From the NCBI GenBank assembly GCA_016779995.1, contig JADHMO010000004.1, forward strand, positions 62,001 through 126,000: 64,000 nucleotides of DNA. Direction: 5' to 3'. Below the pieces are notes generated by a model that did not search any database, was not told the origin of the DNA, and saw nothing but the letters and a program-made list of their open reading frames with translations. Positions 35,101 through 43,279 of the stretch are shown one piece after another; position 1 is the stretch's first letter; each line of letters starts with the position of its first letter. Both the position numbers and the translations under genes were made by a program. The DNA comes from Flavobacteriales bacterium (GTDB lineage Bacteria; Bacteroidota; Bacteroidia; Flavobacteriales; UBA7312).

Positions 35101-35478
35101 TTATTGTGCGCGCTTAGCTTCAATACTAAGTGTTGCATGTGGAACCAGTTTTAGGCGTTCTTTTTGGATTAGTTTTCCTGTAACTCTACAAACTCCATAG
35201 GTTTTGTTATCAATGCGTTTTAGAGCATTATATAGGTTGTGAATAAACTTTTCTTGCCTTAAAGCTAATTGAGCATTCTCTTCTTTAGATAAGGTTTCTG
35301 AACCTTCTTCAAAGCCTTTGAAAGTAGGTGAGGTATCGTCAGTACCATTGTTAGAATCGTTTGTATAAGCACTTTTGATAAGCTCTAAATCGTTTTCTGC
35401 TTTATCAATTTTATCTTGTATGATTTGACGAAATTCTTCTAATTCTGAATCGCTATATCTGGTTTTTTCGCTTGACAT
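35101..35478 (-). CDS. TraR/DksA-family protein with degraded zinc finger
   Basis: The 125-residue protein has an N-terminal coiled coil (EFRQIIQDKIDKAENDLELI) and the DksA-like C-terminal part (ALKRIDNKTYGVCRVTGKLIQKERLKLVPHAT seen in pieces TYGVCRVTGKLI and RLKLVPHAT). The zinc finger keeps one Cys only; the four-Cys site of classical DksA is not present. In many Bacteroidota the homologue between ileS and lspA shows this form. DksA proteins bind RNA polymerase in the secondary channel and affect rRNA and amino-acid genes; whether this member does is unproven. Confidence 0.88.
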   Translation of the reverse strand: MSSEKTRYSDSELEEFRQIIQDKIDKAENDLELIKSAYTNDSNNGTDDTSPTFKGFEEGSETLSKEENAQLALRQEKFIHNLYNALKRIDNKTYGVCRVTGKLIQKERLKLVPHATLSIEAKRAQ

Positions 35479-35482
35479 ATCT

Positions 35483-38400
35483 TTATCTTTTTAATAATTC
35501 TATTCTTGTAAATACTCCTTCTGTCAACTCCATTTCTTCTTCTTTTTCTAGGGAATCATAAGGCGTAATACGTATCTCATCAGCCAAAGTTTCAGAACAA
35601 ATATAATTTAAATTATTGTTAATTGCGTTGGCTAACTTTTGTTCAGCACTTAAGGTAATTTCTATTCGGTCTGTGACCTCAAAACCTAAATCCTTTCTAA
35701 GGTTTTGAACTCGGTTTATCACTTCCCTTGCTAAACCTTCACTTATTAGATTATCGCTAAGGCTAATATCTAAGGCAATAGTATTGCCGTTCATGGACGT
35801 CACCACCCAACCTGGAATATCTTCAGTTGTAATGATTACATCATTTAGATCTATTTGTATCTCCGAACCTCCTACGTTTAAAGGATAATTTTTTTCTTGT
35901 TCGATAGTGCTAATATCCTCAGAACTAAATTGAGAAATAGCTTGAGAAATAGCCTTCATCTGTTGACCGAATTTAGGGCCTAAAGTTTTGAAGTTGGGTT
36001 TTACTTTCTTAACTAAAATGCCTGAATCAGAAGTCATAAATTCAAGCTCTTTTACATTCACTTCTGACAATACCAATTCTTTAACCGCCTCTATTTGACT
36101 CTTAACTTTATTATTAAGAACAGGTACCATCATTTTTTGCAAAGGCTGTCTTACTCTTAAATTTTCCTTCTTTCTTAAAGAAAACACCATTGAAGTTAAG
36201 TCTTGAGCCAATCGCATCTGTTCTTCCAAAGCCGTATCAATAGCTTCGGCATTAACCTTAGGCCACTGAGCTAAGTGAACGGATTCTAGCTTGGTTTTTT
36301 GTGTCGCTTGGTTAAGGTCGCCAAACAGTTTATCCATAAAAAATGGTGCTATGGGAGAGGCTAATATAGCTACCGTTTCTAGACAAGTATATAGTGTCTG
36401 ATAAGCTGATATTTTATCTGTGCCATAGTCTCCTTTCCAAAAACGTCTCCTACACAATCTAACATACCAATTGCTCAAATTATCGTTAACAAACAACTGA
36501 ATTGCACGGGCTGCCTTGGTTGGCTCAAAGTCATCTAAAGAGTTTCCTACCTCATGAATGAGTGTATTGAGTTCTGAAAGTATCCATCGGTCAATTTCTG
36601 GTCTTTCCTCTAAAGGTATGTCTTCTTCTGAATAGCTAAAGCCATCAATATTGGCGTATAAAGCAAAAAAGGCATAGGTATTATAAAGTGTGCCAAAAAA
36701 CTTACGCTTAACCTCAGCTAAACCATCTAAATCAAACTTAAGGTTGTCCCAAGGCTGAGCGTTACTTATCATATACCAACGCGTAGCATCTGCCCCATAT
36801 TCTTCTAAAGTCTCGAACGGATCAGCTGCATTACCCAAGCGTTTAGACATTTTATTACCGTTTTTATCTAAAACCAAGCCATTAGAAACGACGTTTTTAA
36901 ACGCTACACTATCGAATAAAATACTTGCTATGGCGTGTAGGGTAAAAAACCAGCCTCTAGTTTGGTCAACCCCTTCTGCGATGAAATCAGCTGGATAGGA
37001 TTGTTCAAACATTTCCTTATTCTCAAAAGGATAATGCAATTGGGCGTAGGGCATAGAACCTGAATCAAACCAAACATCGATAAGGTCAGACTCTCTACGC
37101 ATCGCTTTGCCACTAGTAGAAACTAAAATAATATCATCTACAAAAGGTCTGTGCAAATCAAAAGTGGCATAGTTTTCGGCAGACATATCGCCCACTACAA
37201 AATCAGCTAAAGGATTTGTCGGCATTAGACCCGATTGAACTGATTTTTCTATTTCAGATTTTAGCTGCTCCATTGAGCCAATACAGATTTGTTCTTCCCC
37301 ATCTTCAGTCATCCAAATAGGTAAGGGAATTCCCCAAAATCGAGAACGAGATAAATTCCAATCCACCAAGTTTTCAAGCCAATTGCCAAAACGACCTTCT
37401 CCTGTAGATTTGGGTTTCCAATTGATACTTTTATTAAGCTCTACCATACGTTCCTTAGCAGCAGTAGTCTTTACAAACCAACTTTCTAAGGGGTAGTATA
37501 ATATGGGCTTATCTGTACGCCAACAATGTGGGTAAGAGTGTTCGTATTTTTCAGCCTTAAAGCATCTGTTTTCTTCTTTTAACTTGATGACAATTTGAAT
37601 ATCAGCCGATTTATCTGGCGCTTGACCTTGGCTGTAAAATTCGTTTTTTACATACATTCCTGCAAAGTCTGTTACAGCATCTACAAATCGCCCTTGAGTA
37701 TCAACTAGCGTTAATGAGCCTATGCCATTTTGCTTAGCTACCAAATTATCATCTGCACCAAAGCTAGGTGCTAAGTGAACAATTCCTGTTCCATCTTCAG
37801 TGGTTACAAAGTCGCCTATCAATACCTTAAAGGCCTCTCCGTCCTCTGGCTGAGCATAAGGCAATAATTGCTCATAACTAAGACCCTCTAATTCAGAGCC
37901 CTTAATTTCTTGGATTATTTCAAAAGGAATAGACTTGTCTCCCTCGTTATATTCTGAAATTTTAAGGTCTTTGTTTTTTTCTGGAAAATACTTGGAGAAA
38001 AGAGCTTTTGCTAAAACAACTGTAACTGCCTTAAAGGTATAGGGATTAAAGGTGTTAACGACTACGTAATCTATTTTTTTTCCTACTGCTAAAGCTGTAT
38101 TAGATGGCAAAGTCCAAGGAGTTGTGGTCCATGCTAAAAAGAAAACCTCATCTGTAGCATTATGAAACAGGAAGTTTGACTTATCCTCTTTTAAAACTTT
38201 AAATTGGGCTATAGCAGAAAGGTCTTTAACGTCTTTATAACAACCAGGCTGATTAAGCTCATGAGAGCTTAGCCCTGTTCCTGCTTTTGGGGAAAAGGGC
38301 TGAATGGTATGCCCTTTATATAGCATACCTTTTTTGTCCATCTGACTCAACAACCACCAAACACTTTCAATGTATTTGTTGTCATAAGTAACATATGGGT

Positions 38401-38839
38401 CGTTCATATCTACCCAATAGCCCATCTTATCCGTTAAATCTTCCCAAACGTTTTTGAATTTCATGACATTTTCACGGCACTTTTTATTGTATTCTTCAAT
38501 AGAAATTGTCGTTCCGATATCTTCTTTAGTTATACCTAGCTCTTTTTCAACGCCAAGTTCTACCGGCAAACCGTGAGTATCCCAACCAGCTTTACGATTG
38601 ACTTTATATCCTTGTAGAGTTTTAAAACGGCAGAAAATATCTTTAATCGCTCGTCCCATAACGTGATGAATACCCGGCATTCCATTAGCCGAAGGAGGCC
38701 CTTCATAAAAGGTGTATGACGGCTTTCCCTCTCTTGTAGATAGGCTTTTCTCAAAGATTGATTTGGACTGCCACTGAGCAAGTACTTCTTTATTTATTGC
38801 CGATAAATCAAGCTGTTTATATTCTGGATATTTTTTCAT
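35483..38839 (-). CDS. ileS: Isoleucine-tRNA ligase
   Basis: IleS charges tRNA-Ile and edits misactivated valine. The 1118-residue protein shows the class I HIGH-type motif in NGMPGIHHVMGRAIKD, the editing domain with TTPWTLPSNTALAVG, a KMSKR motif (GNKMSKRLGNAADP) and the anticodon-binding part NDNLSNWYVRLCRRRFW. The length fits the long eukaryote-like type common in Bacteroidota, without the C-terminal four-Cys zinc finger of E. coli IleS. Its ATG overlaps the stop of the upstream RidA-like gene by one base. Confidence 0.97.
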   Translation of the reverse strand: MKKYPEYKQLDLSAINKEVLAQWQSKSIFEKSLSTREGKPSYTFYEGPPSANGMPGIHHVMGRAIKDIFCRFKTLQGYKVNRKAGWDTHGLPVELGVEKELGITKEDIGTTISIEEYNKKCRENVMKFKNVWEDLTDKMGYWVDMNDPYVTYDNKYIESVWWLLSQMDKKGMLYKGHTIQPFSPKAGTGLSSHELNQPGCYKDVKDLSAIAQFKVLKEDKSNFLFHNATDEVFFLAWTTTPWTLPSNTALAVGKKIDYVVVNTFNPYTFKAVTVVLAKALFSKYFPEKNKDLKISEYNEGDKSIPFEIIQEIKGSELEGLSYEQLLPYAQPEDGEAFKVLIGDFVTTEDGTGIVHLAPSFGADDNLVAKQNGIGSLTLVDTQGRFVDAVTDFAGMYVKNEFYSQGQAPDKSADIQIVIKLKEENRCFKAEKYEHSYPHCWRTDKPILYYPLESWFVKTTAAKERMVELNKSINWKPKSTGEGRFGNWLENLVDWNLSRSRFWGIPLPIWMTEDGEEQICIGSMEQLKSEIEKSVQSGLMPTNPLADFVVGDMSAENYATFDLHRPFVDDIILVSTSGKAMRRESDLIDVWFDSGSMPYAQLHYPFENKEMFEQSYPADFIAEGVDQTRGWFFTLHAIASILFDSVAFKNVVSNGLVLDKNGNKMSKRLGNAADPFETLEEYGADATRWYMISNAQPWDNLKFDLDGLAEVKRKFFGTLYNTYAFFALYANIDGFSYSEEDIPLEERPEIDRWILSELNTLIHEVGNSLDDFEPTKAARAIQLFVNDNLSNWYVRLCRRRFWKGDYGTDKISAYQTLYTCLETVAILASPIAPFFMDKLFGDLNQATQKTKLESVHLAQWPKVNAEAIDTALEEQMRLAQDLTSMVFSLRKKENLRVRQPLQKMMVPVLNNKVKSQIEAVKELVLSEVNVKELEFMTSDSGILVKKVKPNFKTLGPKFGQQMKAISQAISQFSSEDISTIEQEKNYPLNVGGSEIQIDLNDVIITTEDIPGWVVTSMNGNTIALDISLSDNLISEGLAREVINRVQNLRKDLGFEVTDRIEITLSAEQKLANAINNNLNYICSETLADEIRITPYDSLEKEEEMELTEGVFTRIELLKR

Positions 38840-39258
38840 TAGTCGATAGTCGCTATTACTTTCAATTCAATGGCAATTGGGGTGGGCAAACAGTTTATTT
38901 CTAGCGTTGTTCTGCAAGGCTGATTGTCAGCAAAGAACTCAGCATAAACTTTATTGTAAATTTTAAAATCGTCCTTCATATTAGTTAAAAAAACTGTAAC
39001 ATCAATAATATTGTCCCACGAAGAACCCGATTCCTCCACAATAGTACGTACATTATTGAAGACCGAACGGCATTGCACCTCTATATCATAAGATGTAATG
39101 TTACCTGTTTCGTCAAGCTCTACTCCGGGTATTTTTTTTGTTCCTCTTTCTCTTGGTCCTACACCTGACAAAAACAACAAATTACCGTGTTGTCTAGCGT
39201 GTGGATATAGCCCTACTGGCTCAGGAGCTTTGCTAGATTCTATTTTTTTACTAGTCAT
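38839..39258 (-). CDS. RidA-family deaminase, 2-aminomuconate-deaminase-like subtype
   Basis: The 139-residue protein belongs to the Rid (YjgF/YER057c/UK114) family of enamine or imine deaminases. Features such as GNLLFLSGVGPR, GVELDETGN, NMKDDFKIYNKVYAEFF, PCRTTLEI and IAIELKVIA resemble the 2-aminomuconate deaminase (NbaF/AmnD-like) branch more than RidA itself. No other gene of tryptophan or aminophenol breakdown is near. Its stop overlaps the ileS ATG (TAATG), so the two are co-translated; a housekeeping role in clearing reactive enamines is a possible reading. Confidence 0.85.
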   Translation of the reverse strand: MTSKKIESSKAPEPVGLYPHARQHGNLLFLSGVGPRERGTKKIPGVELDETGNITSYDIEVQCRSVFNNVRTIVEESGSSWDNIIDVTVFLTNMKDDFKIYNKVYAEFFADNQPCRTTLEINCLPTPIAIELKVIATID

Positions 39259-39344
39259 TAGTCAAAATTTAATGTTGCGAAAATACTTAATGATAAGCAG
39301 AATAGCAATCTATAAAAATTAGTCTTAAAAGAGCTGAAAATCCC

Positions 39345-39352
39345 TACATTTG
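39345..39352 (+). promoter_or_regulatory. -7 promoter element TACATTTG of tRNA-Ala
   Basis: Exact TAnnTTTG match 13 bases before the first base of the mature tRNA. Confidence 0.5.
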
Positions 39353-39365
39353 TAAACTTAGTATT

Positions 39366-39439
39366 GGGGATGTAGCTCAGTTGGCTAGAGCGCTTGACTG
39401 GCAGTCAAGAGGTCGTGGGTTCGAATCCCATCTTCTCCA
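39366..39439 (+). tRNA. tRNA-Ala (anticodon GGC)
   Basis: A full cloverleaf is seen: acceptor arm GGGGATG/CTTCTCC, D arm GCTC/GAGC, anticodon stem CTTGA/TCAAG with loop CTGGCAG, and T arm with TTCGAAT. The anticodon GGC reads GCC/GCU alanine codons. The acceptor contains the G3-U70 pair that is the identity mark for alanyl-tRNA synthetase, and one T-T mismatch at 6-67. CCA is not encoded. This is a single-gene unit with its own promoter. Confidence 0.97.
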
Positions 39440-39590
39440 CTTATTTTATTGTAAGCGTCTGATTTACAGAATATTAAATAAGCATAAGGGGAATGTAAAA
39501 TAAATTTGCTTGGCGGTTCTTTAATTGTATTTTACAAGATTAGTTCCTGTTCAGGAAATTTACTTTTTTTTCATATAAAATAAGTTCGAT

Positions 39591-39621
39591 AAAGGTTAGT
39601 TTATATTGGCTAACCTTTTTT
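39591..39621 (+). terminator. Intrinsic terminator downstream of tRNA-Ala
   Basis: Perfect 9-bp stem AAAGGTTAG/CTAACCTTT with a ten-base loop, followed by further T residues. It probably stops a transcript from the tRNA-Ala promoter. Confidence 0.7.
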
Positions 39622-39734
39622 GATAGGGAAATGGTGAACGCCTTTAAAAATATAATTTCGAGTTTTACTCGTGTAACGACTTGTTGTTGGTCTGTTACAT
39701 TTCTCAATTTTCTTGTTGGTATTCTTTTTTTGCT

Positions 39735-39742
39735 TATATTTG
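39735..39742 (+). promoter_or_regulatory. Promoter of a candidate small RNA (-33 TTG, -7 TATATTTG)
   Basis: The -7 element TATATTTG has a TTG at 39713-39715 exactly 19 bases upstream, a full match to the Bacteroidota promoter layout. The expected start is around 39747-39750. Confidence 0.5.
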
Positions 39743-39747
39743 TCGAC

Positions 39748-39812
39748 AGAAAGCGGTGGAGATAAGTGCCTAGCAATTGGAGCGACGGGCTTATCTTTAT
39801 CGCTTTTTTTAC
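39748..39812 (+). ncRNA. Candidate ~65-nt hairpin RNA
   Basis: Right after a good promoter, arms AAGCG (39751-39755) and AGATAAG (39760-39766) pair with CTTATCT (39790-39796) and CGCTT (39801-39805), with an internal loop, and the outer arm runs into a T-run (39804-39810). The whole transcript would be one terminator-like hairpin. No plus-strand gene follows, so it is not a leader. I know no matching family. Confidence 0.35.
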
Positions 39813-39925
39813 TTTTGTAAAGTTTTAGGATAAATTAACTTTCTACCCATTCTGTTGTGCCTAACTTAAACCCTTTGTGGGTTTTAAAAAACAGTTCTAA
39901 ATCTACTTGACACAAACAACCGTTT

Positions 39926-40795
39926 TTATTGGGTGATAAAGTCTTCTATAACGTTAAGGTAGGCTTCATAACCCATGGTTTGCGGAACTCCGTCTAGTCC
40001 GTGATTGGCCCCTTCAACACGAATATAGGTAGAGTCACTTCCTGAATAATTCGCTACGATGGCCTCGCCATTTGTAATAGCCACATAATCATCGTCTGTT
40101 CCGTGTAACCACATAAAAGGTTGACTAACTTGTTTAATCTTTTCGGAATTATCAAACTCAAGTTCTGTGATGTAGCTTGCTGAAACCCCTATTAGCGTAG
40201 ACTCTTGCGCCAACAAGTCGGTAGAAGCAAAAGGAGATTCAAGTATCAATTTATTAGGGTAATCTCCGTCCTTACCAAAAGCCATTAAATCTGTTGCTGG
40301 TGCAGAACCTAAACTAAAGCCATAATTAATTATTTGCTGTGTTGGAACCCCCCAACTCTTAAGCCAATTCATAGCGGCCCTAACATCTTCATACATGCCT
40401 TCTTCTGTTGGTATACCTTCTGATTTGCCATAGCCTCTGTAGTCATAGATTAAAACGCCAAAACGCTCTTTTCCTCCACAATTGGCTAACAGCTTAGCCC
40501 TCTGCCAATAGTGGTCTATGTGGCGGGTTTGTCCATGACTATATAAAATGACAGTATCATTCTGAATGTCACTTATGTCTCCTATGTAAATAGCTGCTAT
40601 TGTGTAATCTCCCGATGAAAAAGAAACTTCATGTATGTTTTGAACAGAATAGGTGCTGTCTAATCTAAAATCTAGCTCAAAGTTATAATTATCAAGCTTG
40701 TATTCAGATAAGGGTTCGTTGTAAAAGGCTATATCGTTTAGTTTTATGCACCCAAACAAAGAAAGAAATAGAGCTAGTATTAATGCTTTTTTCAT
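39926..40795 (-). CDS. Alpha/beta-hydrolase lipoprotein
   Basis: The 289-residue protein has a signal peptide and lipobox (SLFGC, Cys at about residue 16). The hydrolase fold shows the oxyanion region YSHGQTRHIDHYW, DYRGYGKS, the nucleophile elbow NYGFSLGSAPAT with Ser, an acid in HGTDDDYV and the catalytic His near GANHGLDG. It is similar to BAAT/prolyl-oligopeptidase-like serine hydrolases of the envelope. Substrate unknown. It is one base from the next lipoprotein gene upstream, in an operon of two. Confidence 0.87.
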   Translation of the reverse strand: MKKALILALFLSLFGCIKLNDIAFYNEPLSEYKLDNYNFELDFRLDSTYSVQNIHEVSFSSGDYTIAAIYIGDISDIQNDTVILYSHGQTRHIDHYWQRAKLLANCGGKERFGVLIYDYRGYGKSEGIPTEEGMYEDVRAAMNWLKSWGVPTQQIINYGFSLGSAPATDLMAFGKDGDYPNKLILESPFASTDLLAQESTLIGVSASYITELEFDNSEKIKQVSQPFMWLHGTDDDYVAITNGEAIVANYSGSDSTYIRVEGANHGLDGVPQTMGYEAYLNVIEDFITQ

Positions 40796-40796
40796 T

Positions 40797-41444
40797 TTAA
40801 AACCGTTTACTAATGTTAAAGTATAAGCCAGTAGCTCCTTTATCTCCTGTAAGACTTTGGTAGGGTAAAAATACCTTAGTGTTGTCGTATGATGGAGCTA
40901 AAAACTTTAATTCTGTTCCTATTTCCCAAAGCTTAATTTTATAAGTATATCCAAGGTGGGGGTTAACTATTCCTATTTTATTTTCATCTATCATATCAGT
41001 ATCAATCCAAATAGAATATCCTAAATGAAGCCTGTGTTTATTATTATTTAAATTCCAATATGCATTTCCGTCTATTTGAGGCCACAGTTTTGAATTTCCT
41101 AATGATAATTCAGTAATATAATTTAATGCTAGGACGGATGAAATTCCAGGGATATAATTTACCTGACCTCTTATTTGTGATAAGACACCTACTTCCGTTT
41201 GAAGGTTGTTGAAAACCAAAGATGTTGTGTGTAGGGAACCAAAGGCTGTTAGCTTGTTAGAAAGACCATAAGCATACGTTAAGGAGGTTAAAGGAACTGG
41301 TATAGTTGCCCCTCCATAATCTATCAACGAGCCTCCAATATTAAAAGATACTGCTTGTTGGTTTTTTGAAAGAGGCTCAACAAACCTTGATGGGGCACAA
41401 GAGAGAACCGTTAGGGCTAAAAAAATGAAAACGTATATCCTCAT
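40797..41444 (-). CDS. Outer-membrane beta-barrel-like lipoprotein
   Basis: The 215-residue product has a lipobox (TVLSC, Cys at about residue 16) and alternating hydrophobic/polar segments typical of small beta barrels: AVSFNIGGSLIDYGG, LTYAYGLSNKLTAFGSLHTT, HRLHLGYSIWIDTD and a C-terminal strand ending in Phe (LYFNISKRF). Such proteins resemble outer-membrane-protein-beta-barrel domains of unknown role. It is encoded directly before the hydrolase lipoprotein and shares its strand; the two may work together in the outer membrane. Confidence 0.72.
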   Translation of the reverse strand: MRIYVFIFLALTVLSCAPSRFVEPLSKNQQAVSFNIGGSLIDYGGATIPVPLTSLTYAYGLSNKLTAFGSLHTTSLVFNNLQTEVGVLSQIRGQVNYIPGISSVLALNYITELSLGNSKLWPQIDGNAYWNLNNNKHRLHLGYSIWIDTDMIDENKIGIVNPHLGYTYKIKLWEIGTELKFLAPSYDNTKVFLPYQSLTGDKGATGLYFNISKRF

Positions 41445-41484
41445 GCCGTAAAGTTAAAAAATAATAAAACGATGAGAGGTTGAT

Positions 41485-41922
41485 TTACTCCCTTAGATAA
41501 ACCACGGCGTCTTGTAAAATATAATTGCACTGATAAATATCGTCAGCATTAAGTTTAAGGGTTCCTTTTATAGTGGCTACTTCGTCCATTATAAAAACCT
41601 CCTTTGAGGATTTCATCTCTAACTCAACAATGGTTTCAGGTCCACCGACTCCACAGAAAAAACAAGAAGAAAATGGCCCTTTAGATAGGATATAGTAGTT
41701 TTGAGTGGGGTCTATCGCTAGAACAAAACCTCTTATCATCACTTCTTGGCCTGCCAACTCTCTAACGCTTGGACCAAAATGAGGATATAAAAAATATTCA
41801 TCAACTTCTTCTATATACAAATCTGTAAACTCTACATCAGCTAAGACGCTCCAGTCAATTTCTTTTTGTGCAAAACTGATTTTGGCAAGAAGAATAAAAA
41901 GAATAATTATTAGCCTATTCAT
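41485..41922 (-). CDS. DUF3299-like periplasmic protein
   Basis: The 145-residue protein has a signal peptide (cleaved near SFAQ) and the body of a DUF3299-like protein: LAGQEVMIRGFVLAID, then KGPFSSCFFCGVGGPETIVEL with Cys 87 and Cys 90, and VATIKGTLKLN. In proteobacteria such proteins are encoded with an FtsX-type permease and a LolD-like ATPase in zinc-responsive operons, and that is exactly the neighbourhood here: the gene overlaps the permease by eight bases. The Cys pair and context suggest metal handling; the family match is from memory of motifs, not a search. Confidence 0.72.
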   Translation of the reverse strand: MNRLIIILFILLAKISFAQKEIDWSVLADVEFTDLYIEEVDEYFLYPHFGPSVRELAGQEVMIRGFVLAIDPTQNYYILSKGPFSSCFFCGVGGPETIVELEMKSSKEVFIMDEVATIKGTLKLNADDIYQCNYILQDAVVYLRE

Positions 41923-43279
41923 TGGAAAGGATTTTGGGAATATTAATATTGTATGATAAAACCGTGGGTATTAGAGAAGCAACTACACCTATAAGTAAAG
42001 CAATAGGAAGTAGCCAAAGTTCTTCATTAAGCAAATTAAACTGAAAGGAGCTAAAGGTGTACTTATGTTCAGCGAATAAAGTTATTATGAGTAACGTTAT
42101 GCGGCTAATTAATAATCCTAGAACGGTTCCTATTACAGATAAAATTATTCCTTCTTGAAGTACCAATTGAACCAATTGCCATTTTGAAGCTCCATGTACA
42201 CGCATCAAAGCAAGTTCGTAACGCCTTTTTTTCAATGAATTGTATAAGCTAATAAATATACTTAGACCTGAAACTATTATTATAATAAAAGCTATGATGT
42301 TAATCGTTTGAACACCAAAACCAAGCAAATTAGTTAATCGACTTATTTCAAGGGCAGGTACTGCTGCTTGTAAATTAGTCGTCTCATTAATTTTTCGAGG
42401 CAACTGTATTAGTCCAATAGGGCTTTTAAATTTAACTAGCAAGGAGGTTATCATTGCGTCTTCTGGAACATTAGTAAGTTCTAATCCTACTACTGTTGAT
42501 TCTTCTACATGATGCTCATGGTCACAATTGTGATGCTCATGACTATGCTTATCGTCATGATGCTCGTGGTCACACTCTTGGTGCTCATCGTTATGATGGT
42601 CATGTTCGCAATTGTGATGCTCGTGGTCACACTCTTGGTGCTCATGACCTTGTTCTATAACTTCGTGATTATGAACTTGCCAAACGCTTTGAGTATTAGT
42701 CAATATAAGCTGATCAAGAATAGTGTATGAGGGATTAAAAATTCCTACAACCTCATAGGCATATTCATTATGAACATGACCTCCTTCAATCAGTCCGTGT
42801 GTGCCATAAAAAGTGTCCCCTATTTTTAATTGGTGAATTTTAGCTACCGTACTACCAAGGACAACCTCTAAACTTCGACTCCATAAACGGCCCTCATTCA
42901 AACTCATTTCATACAATTCAGGATATTGGTGTGTTGTTCCAACAATTCGAAATCCATTGTAGGAATCGCCATACGAAAGAGGAACCGTTAAATCAACTAA
43001 TGAGTTGTTGTCAATTTTAATAGCCTCCTTGTATGGAATATTGCCAGTTGGGTTATCAATGTGATAAATTGAAGAGAGTATGAGTTGTAAAGGGCTACCC
43101 TTTGAGCCAACAACCATATCAACACCTCTAAGATTGGCTTGTAGTTGTTGCTCAATTTGATTGTTTAACAAAAATAAAAGAGAAATAATACCAACGCCAA
43201 ACATCATTAACAACAAGCTAAGGGTGGTGTTTAATGGGCTGCTAATTAGGTTTTGCCAACTTAATCTACTGATGTTCAT
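41915..43279 (-). CDS. FtsX-like ABC permease with His/Cys-rich periplasmic loop
   Basis: The 454-residue protein has one N-terminal membrane span (about 20-38), a large MacB/FtsX-type periplasmic domain, and three C-terminal spans (about 305-325, 360-385 and 415-440), as in LolE/MacB-like proteins. Within the periplasmic domain, residues ~203-257 hold 21 His, 4 Cys and many Glu/Asp in units like HEHHNCEHDHHN, a likely zinc, nickel or copper buffer or sensor. It overlaps both the ATPase gene (four bases) and the DUF3299-like gene (eight bases). Transport of lipoproteins or metal-linked substrates is inferred from family and neighbours. Confidence 0.85.
   Translation of the reverse strand: MNISRLSWQNLISSPLNTTLSLLLMMFGVGIISLLFLLNNQIEQQLQANLRGVDMVVGSKGSPLQLILSSIYHIDNPTGNIPYKEAIKIDNNSLVDLTVPLSYGDSYNGFRIVGTTHQYPELYEMSLNEGRLWSRSLEVVLGSTVAKIHQLKIGDTFYGTHGLIEGGHVHNEYAYEVVGIFNPSYTILDQLILTNTQSVWQVHNHEVIEQGHEHQECDHEHHNCEHDHHNDEHQECDHEHHDDKHSHEHHNCDHEHHVEESTVVGLELTNVPEDAMITSLLVKFKSPIGLIQLPRKINETTNLQAAVPALEISRLTNLLGFGVQTINIIAFIIIIVSGLSIFISLYNSLKKRRYELALMRVHGASKWQLVQLVLQEGIILSVIGTVLGLLISRITLLIITLFAEHKYTFSSFQFNLLNEELWLLPIALLIGVVASLIPTVLSYNINIPKILSNE
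42509..42653 (-). repeat. Degenerate tandem repeat encoding the His-rich loop
   Basis: Within the permease gene, short units built on GATGCTCGTGGTCAC-type sequence repeat. A 30-base stretch occurs identically at 42559-42588 and 42616-42645, 57 bases apart. The repeat keeps the reading frame, so it can grow or shrink without breaking the protein. Confidence 0.8.

Larger units (their letters stand above)
39440..39925. other. Intergenic region rich in inverted repeats, no protein gene
   Basis: No convincing coding frame was found here. It holds a long-arm repeat TGTAAAATA/TATTTTACA (39494-39502 and 39528-39536), a short palindrome TTCCTG/CAGGAA (39544-39557), a terminator (39591-39621), a small stem (TGTAAC/GTTACA, 39672-39699), a candidate small RNA (39748-39812) and a stem AAACCC/GGGTTT (39868-39884). 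Confidence 0.7.

Noticed and set aside
39540-39776. Minus-strand 78-codon frame in the tRNA-Ala downstream gap
   Set aside because: It runs across a terminator, several hairpins and a good plus-strand promoter, has no promoter or family features, and its composition looks non-coding.
42509-42730. Plus-strand frame of Met/Val-rich composition opposite the permease
   Set aside because: It is the antisense image of the His-rich repeat; its odd composition follows from CAT/GAT-type codons read backwards.
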